Below, piece by piece: positions 7,005 to 11,540 of a stretch of DNA of 11,540 nucleotides; the stretch's first letter is position 1, and each line of letters starts with the position of its first letter. Origin of the DNA: Oleiagrimonas sp036379395 (GTDB lineage Bacteria; Pseudomonadota; Gammaproteobacteria; Xanthomonadales; Rhodanobacteraceae). The stretch covers positions 1 through 11,540 of the forward strand of contig DASVGR010000122.1 of NCBI GenBank assembly GCA_036379395.1, in the 5' to 3' direction. A program made the translations under genes and the position numbers. The notes beneath the pieces are model-generated. The model saw only the letters and a program-made list of their open reading frames with translations. It was not told the origin of the DNA and searched no databases.

Positions 7005-7554
7005 TAACGAAATCATTTCCGCCGCCGTTCTTGCCGTCGCCCTTGCCTGCTCGCCACTGGCCATTGCCGCCACCACGCAGACAACGTCCACCACCACAAC
7101 CCAGACCAGCCAGACCAGCCACCATTGGAACCACCATTCCCACCGCGGCATGCATCACTGGCGCCACGGACACCACGACCGCATGCCGTTGCGCCAGCTG
7201 GATCTGACCAAGGCGCAACGCACGGCCATCCACCAGTTGTACAAGCGTGACGCCAAGGCGTCACACGCCGATTTCGTCCGGATGCGCCAGGATCACCGCG
7301 CACTGGCCGCCGCCACGCCGGGCACGATGGCCTACAGCAACGCCACCAAGGCACTGGCCTCCAGCGCCGCGGCCGCGGCCAGCGCGCGTGTCGAACGCCA
7401 GGCTACACTGTGGGCCAACGTCTACCAGCAACTGACGCCGGCACAGCGCACCAAGCTGGCTTCGATCAAGGCGCAGCGCAAGGCACGCATGGAGAAGTGG
7501 CGTCAATCGCATCATCGCGCGCACACCATGGCAACGGCCAGCTCCACTCACTGA
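7000..7554 (+). CDS. Exported Spy/CpxP-like (LTxxQ) protein with a histidine cluster
   Basis: A 184-residue protein beginning with a signal peptide (MRNE, then a hydrophobic core, cleavage near residue 23-24 after AIA/IAA), so it should be periplasmic. After a Thr/Gln-rich stretch (25-40) comes a cluster with 10 His in residues 41-59, then a helical region with two LTxxQ motifs (L69-TKAQ and L145-TPAQ), the signature of the Spy/CpxP family of periplasmic chaperones and envelope-stress sensors. The His cluster suggests binding of Cu, Zn or Ni, which is inference. The ATG at 7000 gives a clean signal peptide and a GAGG site at the right distance; longer in-frame starts would place an Arg-rich 56-residue extension before it. 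A -35-like TTGCCA at 6948-6953 has no good -10 partner. It stands between xseA and yigZ, transcribed the same way, with no two-component system nearby. Family confidence is moderate because the protein is low in complexity. Confidence 0.78.
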   Translation: MRNEIISAAVLAVALACSPLAIAATTQTTSTTTTQTSQTSHHWNHHSHRGMHHWRHGHHDRMPLRQLDLTKAQRTAIHQLYKRDAKASHADFVRMRQDHRALAAATPGTMAYSNATKALASSAAAAASARVERQATLWANVYQQLTPAQRTKLASIKAQRKARMEKWRQSHHRAHTMATASSTH

Positions 7555-7565
7555 CGGCGATGGCT

Positions 7566-7571
7566 TACGCT
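7566..7571 (+). promoter_or_regulatory. Putative -10 box, leaderless start of yigZ
   Basis: TACGCT (TA...T conserved) ends 7 bases before the ATG at 7579, and no Shine-Dalgarno sequence precedes that ATG. It falls in the 24-base gap after the Spy-like gene. It is the weakest of the three such hexamers in the window. Confidence 0.35.
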
Positions 7572-7578
7572 TGGGCCG

Positions 7579-8175
7579 ATGACGGAACCGCTTTGCACCC
7601 TCGTCGGCCCTTGCTCGCACGCAGTCACCATCAAGAAAAGCCGTTTCCTCGCGCAGGCTGTGGCAACCACTTCGGCAGATGCCGCACTGGCCTTCGTCGA
7701 CAGCCTGCGCGACAACGGCGGCAGCCACCATTGCTGGGCTTTTCGCATTGGCCAGGCTTATCGCTTCAACGATGACGGCGAACCGTCAAGCAGTGCCGGC
7801 AAACCGATCCTGGCCGCCATCGACGGCCAGGGTTTTGACCAGGTGGTCGTTGTGGTCACGCGCTGGTTTGGCGGCACCAAGCTGGGCATTGGTGGTCTGG
7901 TCCGCGCCTACGGCGGCACCGCCGCGCGATGCCTGCAACAAGGCGAACGCCGGTTGCTGGTGGCCATGTCGCACCTGTGCTTCACCTGCACGTTTTCACA
8001 ATGGGCCCATCTGGAACCGCGCCTGCGCGAGTGGTCGGCGCAGATCGGCGAAACCGCTTTCCGGGCCGACGGCGTCATCGTCGAACTGGACGTCGTGACC
8101 AGCCAAGTTGCCGAGCTGACACGCCTGATCGGCGACATCACGCAGGGGCGCAGCCTGCCGCAAGTGCAGCCATGA
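7579..8175 (+). CDS. yigZ: YigZ / IMPACT family protein
   Basis: A 198-residue protein of the conserved YigZ/IMPACT (UPF0029) family. Eukaryotic relatives inhibit Gcn2 activation; the bacterial role is not settled, although a link to translation or nucleic-acid binding has been proposed from structures. The family signatures are plain: the KKSRFLAQ segment (19-26), SHHCWAFRIG (49-58), DGEPSSSAGKPIL (66-78) and the VVVTRWFGGTKLGIGGLVRAYG block (91-112). The C-terminal half (about 130-195) is the ferredoxin-like UPF0029 domain. Length is typical (E. coli YigZ is 204). The ATG at 7579 fits the family N-terminus. The gene ends facing epmA, with a GC-rich hairpin between them. The symbol is given by family membership rather than tested orthology. 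Confidence 0.93.
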   Translation: MTEPLCTLVGPCSHAVTIKKSRFLAQAVATTSADAALAFVDSLRDNGGSHHCWAFRIGQAYRFNDDGEPSSSAGKPILAAIDGQGFDQVVVVVTRWFGGTKLGIGGLVRAYGGTAARCLQQGERRLLVAMSHLCFTCTFSQWAHLEPRLREWSAQIGETAFRADGVIVELDVVTSQVAELTRLIGDITQGRSLPQVQP

Positions 8176-8201
8176 CGCCTGCCGTCGCCATGACCGGATC
8201 G

Positions 8202-8217
8202 CGGCGGGCACCCGCCG
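8202..8217. terminator. GC-rich hairpin between convergent yigZ and epmA
   Basis: CGGCGGG (8202-8208) and CCCGCCG (8211-8217) are perfectly complementary across a 2-base centre (in practice about 5-6 pairs and a small loop). The site fills most of the 45-base gap between two convergent genes, where a shared bidirectional terminator is expected. It has no T-run on either side, so the call rests on position and pairing. Confidence 0.45.
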
Positions 8218-8220
8218 GAC

Positions 8221-9183
8221 TCACGCGTCGGCAAAGCCGAACGCCATCACTTCGCAGATGGCGTCATTGCCGGTCAGGCACATCATCAGCCGTTCGATGC
8301 CCACGGCCACACCGGCACAGTCGGGCATGGCGCCGATAGTCGCCAGAAAGTTTTCGTCGATGGGCATGGCTGGCTGTCCACGCTGCGCGCGACGCGCGTT
8401 CTCGCGCTCGAACCGCGCACGCTGTTCGGTCGCGTCGTTCAATTCGTGATAGCCGTTGGCCAGCTCAAAGGCGCCCAGATACAACTCGAAACGCTCGGCC
8501 ACCGGATGCTCGCCCAGGCGGATACGCGCCAACGCGCACTGGCTGGCCGGCCAGTCGTGGATGACGGTGATGGCGTACGCCGGAAAATCGGGCTGGATGC
8601 GGTGCGTCATCAAAAGGTCCAGCCAGTCGTCGCGCGTGAGGCCGTCGGGATCAACGCCAAAATCGGCCAGCGGCGCGCGCAGTGCGGCGATGTCGGCGGT
8701 GAACGGGTCCAGGCCCAACGCGCTCTTGAACAGCTCGCGATAGGTGGTCACGCGCACCGGGCTTTCGTCCTGCCCGGCCAGGCGCTGCGCGGCGTGGATC
8801 AGGCTGACGGTTTCTTCGGCAATCCGGCGATCATCGAAACCGACGCGATACCACTCCAGCATGGTGAATTCTGGGTTGTGATGGCGTCCGGCCTCGCCGT
8901 TGCGGAACACGCGGCCCAGCTCGTAGCAGTCGCCCAGCCCTTGCGCCAGCAGGCGTTTGAGCGGGTATTCGGCCGAGGTGCGCAGGTAGCGCTCGGGCGC
9001 GCCGGCATCGACGTGGCCGGTAAAGCGCGTGCAGAAACTCTCGATGTTGGGCTCGGTGTTGCCGGCCGCCGACAAGATCGGCGTTTCCACTTCCAGCACG
9101 TCGCGTTCGGCAAAAAACCGGCGGATCACGACGTACAGCCGCGCGCGCAAATGCAGGGCGCCGTGGCATTCGATGCAGCTCAT
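8221..9183 (-). CDS. epmA: Elongation factor P--(R)-beta-lysine ligase
   Basis: Paralogue of class II lysyl-tRNA synthetase without an anticodon-binding domain (also called PoxA, GenX or YjeA). It attaches (R)-beta-lysine to a lysine of EF-P, which relieves ribosome stalling at polyproline. The 320 residues cover the whole synthetase core: the FFAERDVLEVETPILS motif 1 region (24-38), the motif 2 block FRNGEAGRHHNPEFTMLEWYR (93-113), the substrate-side ELANGYHELNDATEQRARF segment (240-258), and motif 3 MPDCAGVAVGIERLMM (286-301). All are close to E. coli EpmA (325 residues). The N-terminus is about 16 residues shorter than in E. coli. The start ATG overlaps the ligA stop by 4 bases (ATGA), so it is probably translated by coupling with ligA. 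The pathway partners epmB and efp are not in the window. Confidence 0.95.
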   Translation of the reverse strand: MSCIECHGALHLRARLYVVIRRFFAERDVLEVETPILSAAGNTEPNIESFCTRFTGHVDAGAPERYLRTSAEYPLKRLLAQGLGDCYELGRVFRNGEAGRHHNPEFTMLEWYRVGFDDRRIAEETVSLIHAAQRLAGQDESPVRVTTYRELFKSALGLDPFTADIAALRAPLADFGVDPDGLTRDDWLDLLMTHRIQPDFPAYAITVIHDWPASQCALARIRLGEHPVAERFELYLGAFELANGYHELNDATEQRARFERENARRAQRGQPAMPIDENFLATIGAMPDCAGVAVGIERLMMCLTGNDAICEVMAFGFADA

Positions 9184-11540
9184 GCGTGTGCCTCGAAAAA
9201 AGCCTGAAGGCGTGCATCGTCCCAGACCTCCACGCCCAGTTCCTTGGCCTTGGTCAATTTGGAGCCGGCCGCCTCGCCGGCCACGACGAACGCGGTTTTC
9301 TTCGACACGCTGCCGGCCACCTTGGCGCCCAGCGCCTCCAGGCGCGCCTTGGCCTCGTCGCGCGTCATCGACGCCAGCGTGCCGGTCAGCACCACCGTGG
9401 CACCTTCCAGTGGCAAGGCGGCGCCGGTCGTTGCGGCGGGCAGCGCGTCGAGCAGGCGCCGCATGGCGTTTTCGGCCTCGCGCAGGCGTGCCACGGCCGC
9501 GTCATCGGCCAGAAACACTTCCAGCCCGTTGACGGCCGCCGACGACAGGCCGGCCGTAGCCCATTGCCCGGCCCCCGCGTTGATGACGGCATCCAGCGTC
9601 GCAAACTGCGCGGCCAGGCGTGCCGCGCTGGTCGGCCCCAGCTTGTCGATGCCGGCGTCGACCAAAAGATTTTCGAAGCCCAGCCGCTGGCGCAACTGCG
9701 CGGATGGCGCCGTTTCGTCGGCACACACGATGCCTTCGGCCAGCAGGTCGTCGACCACGGCGCGGTTGCCGGCCTGACGGAAAAACGTGGCGATGGACTG
9801 TCCCACTTCGCTGCCGATGTCGGGCAACTGGCGCAGGATGGCCGCGGGCGTGGACTCGACGGCCGCCAGCGAGCCCAACCATTTGTGCAACGCCTTGGCC
9901 GTGGTTTCACCGATGTGCATGATGCCCAGCGCAAACAAAAAGCGCGCCAGTTGCGTGCGCTTGCTGGCGTCGATCGCGGCCAGCAGTTTTTCGGCCCAGT
10001 GCGTGGCCACCTTGCCGTCGCGCGCGGTCTGCGGCGTGGTGCCGTCGCGCGCGTCGGCCAATTGCTTGACCTTGAGCAGATCTTCCAGCGTCAGCCGATA
10101 CAGGTCGGCCGGCGATTGGACGAAGCCGAAGGCGTCCAGATCCTCGATCAGGCGCGTGCCCAAGCCGTCGATGTCCATGGCCTTGCGCGAGGCGAAATGG
10201 ATCAGCGCCTCGCGCCGTTGCGCGGCGCACACCAGACCACCGGAACAACGCCAGGCGGCGGCACCGTCTTCGCGCACCAGCGCCGAATCGCACACCGGAC
10301 AGGTCGACGGCATGAGCCACGGCCGCGTGCCGTCCGGACGGCGTTCGGGAATGACGCGCACCACCTCGGGGATGACGTCGCCGGCACGCCGCACGATGAC
10401 GGCATCGCCCACGCGCACGTCCAGCCGCGCCACCTGGTCGGCGTTGTGCAAGGTGGCGTTGGTCACCGTAACGCCAGCCACCTGCACCGGTTCCAGCCGC
10501 GCCACCGGCGTGGCCGCGCCGGTGCGGCCGATCTGGATGTCGATGGCATTGACGCGCGTGGATTGTTCCTCGGCTGGAAACTTGTGCGCAATGGCCCAGC
10601 GCGGCGCGCGCGCGACAAAGCCCATGGCTTCCTGTCCCGCGTAATCGTCCAGCTTGTAGACCACACCGTCGATGTCGTACGGCAACGACGCACGCAGCTC
10701 GCCGATGCGGCGAAAGTACGCGACAAGGCCGTCAAAACCGTGCGCCGTGTCAACCACGCGCGACACCGGAAAACCCCACGCCTTCAATTGCCGCAGCGTG
10801 GCCGAATGCGTGTCCGGCAACGCGCCGCCTTCCACCACGCCGACGGCGTAGGCGCGAAAGCTCAGGCGCCGCTTGGCCGTCACCGCCGGATCAAGCTGAC
10901 GCAGCGAACCGGCCGCACCGTTGCGCGGATTGGCCAGCGGCTTGTCGCCACGCGCCAGCGCGCGCTGGTTGTAGGCCTCGAAATCCTTGTGCAGCATGAT
11001 CACCTCGCCGCGCACTTCCAGCACCTCGGGCCAGCCGGCGCCGCGCAAGGTCAGCGGAATGGCGTGGATGGTGCGCACGTTGGCGGTCACGTCCTCGCCG
11101 GTGGTGCCGTCGCCGCGCGTGGCGCCGCGCACCAGCGCGCCGTGTTCGTAGCGCAGGCTCATGGCCAGGCCGTCCAGCTTGGGTTCGACGGAAAAAACCA
11201 CGTCGTCGCGGCCCAGCGTCTGCTGGATGCGGCGCACGAAATCGGCCACTGCGCGAAAGCGCGTGGCGTCGTCGTCGCCCGGCGCGTCAAACGCGTCGAT
11301 CAGCGACAGCATCGGCTGCTCGTGGCGCACCTCGGCAAAGCCGCCCTGGACGCGTGTGCCGACGCGTTGCGTGGGCGAGTCGGACGTGACCAGTTCGGGA
11401 TGCGCCGCCTCGATCGCTTCCAGCTCGCGCATCATCGCGTCGTAATCGGCATCCGGCAGGTGCGGATCGTCGAGCACGTAGTACTGGTGGCGGGCGTCGT
11501 CGATCTGATGGCGCAGTTGGGCGGCGCGGGCAGCAAAGTC
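9180..11540 (-). CDS. ligA: NAD-dependent DNA ligase, start cut off by window edge
   Basis: Seals nicks during replication and repair, using NAD+ to adenylate the active-site lysine. 786 residues are visible; the frame is still open at base 11540, and alignment with E. coli LigA suggests only a few N-terminal residues are missing. In order: domain Ia helices with YYVLDDPHLPDADYD (visible residues 20-34); the SDSPTQRVG segment; the adenylation motif K-L-D-G with catalytic K121 (codon at 11178-11180); the OB-fold; a Cys4 zinc finger opening with C414-P-V-C417 (10290-10301); helix-hairpin-helix repeats; and a C-terminal BRCT domain (about 713-786). The protein is over 110 residues longer than E. 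coli LigA (671), mostly from about 20 extra residues in the second HhH and about 85 before the BRCT domain (9405-9725). The GTG at 11477 is an internal Val codon of the YYVLDD motif, not the start. epmA overlaps its stop. Confidence 0.97.
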   Translation of the reverse strand, partial: DFAARAAQLRHQIDDARHQYYVLDDPHLPDADYDAMMRELEAIEAAHPELVTSDSPTQRVGTRVQGGFAEVRHEQPMLSLIDAFDAPGDDDATRFRAVADFVRRIQQTLGRDDVVFSVEPKLDGLAMSLRYEHGALVRGATRGDGTTGEDVTANVRTIHAIPLTLRGAGWPEVLEVRGEVIMLHKDFEAYNQRALARGDKPLANPRNGAAGSLRQLDPAVTAKRRLSFRAYAVGVVEGGALPDTHSATLRQLKAWGFPVSRVVDTAHGFDGLVAYFRRIGELRASLPYDIDGVVYKLDDYAGQEAMGFVARAPRWAIAHKFPAEEQSTRVNAIDIQIGRTGAATPVARLEPVQVAGVTVTNATLHNADQVARLDVRVGDAVIVRRAGDVIPEVVRVIPERRPDGTRPWLMPSTCPVCDSALVREDGAAAWRCSGGLVCAAQRREALIHFASRKAMDIDGLGTRLIEDLDAFGFVQSPADLYRLTLEDLLKVKQLADARDGTTPQTARDGKVATHWAEKLLAAIDASKRTQLARFLFALGIMHIGETTAKALHKWLGSLAAVESTPAAILRQLPDIGSEVGQSIATFFRQAGNRAVVDDLLAEGIVCADETAPSAQLRQRLGFENLLVDAGIDKLGPTSAARLAAQFATLDAVINAGAGQWATAGLSSAAVNGLEVFLADDAAVARLREAENAMRRLLDALPAATTGAALPLEGATVVLTGTLASMTRDEAKARLEALGAKVAGSVSKKTAFVVAGEAAGSKLTKAKELGVEVWDDARLQAFFEAHA

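Noticed and set aside
7039..7060. Possible lipobox in the Spy-like signal peptide (ALAC, Cys17)
   Set aside because: The -3 residue is Ala and -2 is Leu, a poor match to L-[AS]-[GA]-C, while a standard signal peptidase I site (AIA/IAA) follows.
8446..9207. Long plus-strand open frame of about 253 codons opposite epmA
   Set aside because: It lies wholly antisense to a gene with intact catalytic motifs, and such frames are common shadows in GC-rich DNA; the translation shows no family I recognise.
1..11540. Defence island, prophage, integrative element or biosynthetic cluster
   Set aside because: Every gene is a recognisable chromosomal housekeeping or envelope function, coding is continuous with uniform high GC, and there are no integrases, transposases, tRNA-linked repeats or CRISPR-type repeats.

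Overview
This is an ordinary, gene-dense stretch of a GC-rich bacterial chromosome. Protein families, gene sizes and the long form of LigA point to a gammaproteobacterium, most likely of the Xanthomonadales (Xanthomonadaceae or Rhodanobacteraceae). That placement is inferred from familiarity with the families, not from a search. I see no prophage, insertion sequence, CRISPR array, tRNA, rRNA or toxin-antitoxin pair, and I did not find an undescribed multi-gene system.

Layout. Bases 1-1899 hold the C-terminal 60% of an RND (HAE-1) multidrug efflux permease whose start lies off the left edge. A 126-base gap follows, with several strong inverted repeats and then a probable promoter. Four plus-strand genes come next: a FemAB-like/COG3146 N-acyltransferase (2026-3165), aat (3162-3896, ATGA overlap), a ClsB-like cardiolipin synthase with an unusual C-terminal membrane anchor (3982-5424), and xseA (5432-6775). 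After a 224-base gap come a histidine-rich, exported Spy/CpxP-like protein (7000-7554) and a YigZ/IMPACT-family protein (7579-8175). The right end is on the minus strand: ligA (cut by the window edge, 9180-11540) followed by epmA (8221-9183), again joined by an ATGA overlap. yigZ and epmA converge on a GC-rich hairpin.

Function. The genes are housekeeping or envelope functions: drug efflux, cardiolipin synthesis, periplasmic stress, N-degron tagging (Aat), mismatch and recombination DNA processing (Exo VII), replication and repair ligation (LigA), and beta-lysylation of elongation factor P (EpmA). Only two pairs look tightly coupled (acyltransferase-aat and ligA-epmA); cls-xseA are 7 bases apart and probably co-transcribed.

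The most interesting signal is at the starts of genes. Three genes that are not coupled to an upstream stop have a TAnnnT hexamer ending 6-7 bases before the ATG and no Shine-Dalgarno sequence, as expected for leaderless or nearly leaderless mRNAs. The Spy-like gene instead has a clear GAGG ribosome binding site. Other points worth checking are the folded spacer after the efflux gene, the enlarged LigA C-terminal half, and the histidine cluster of the Spy-like protein.
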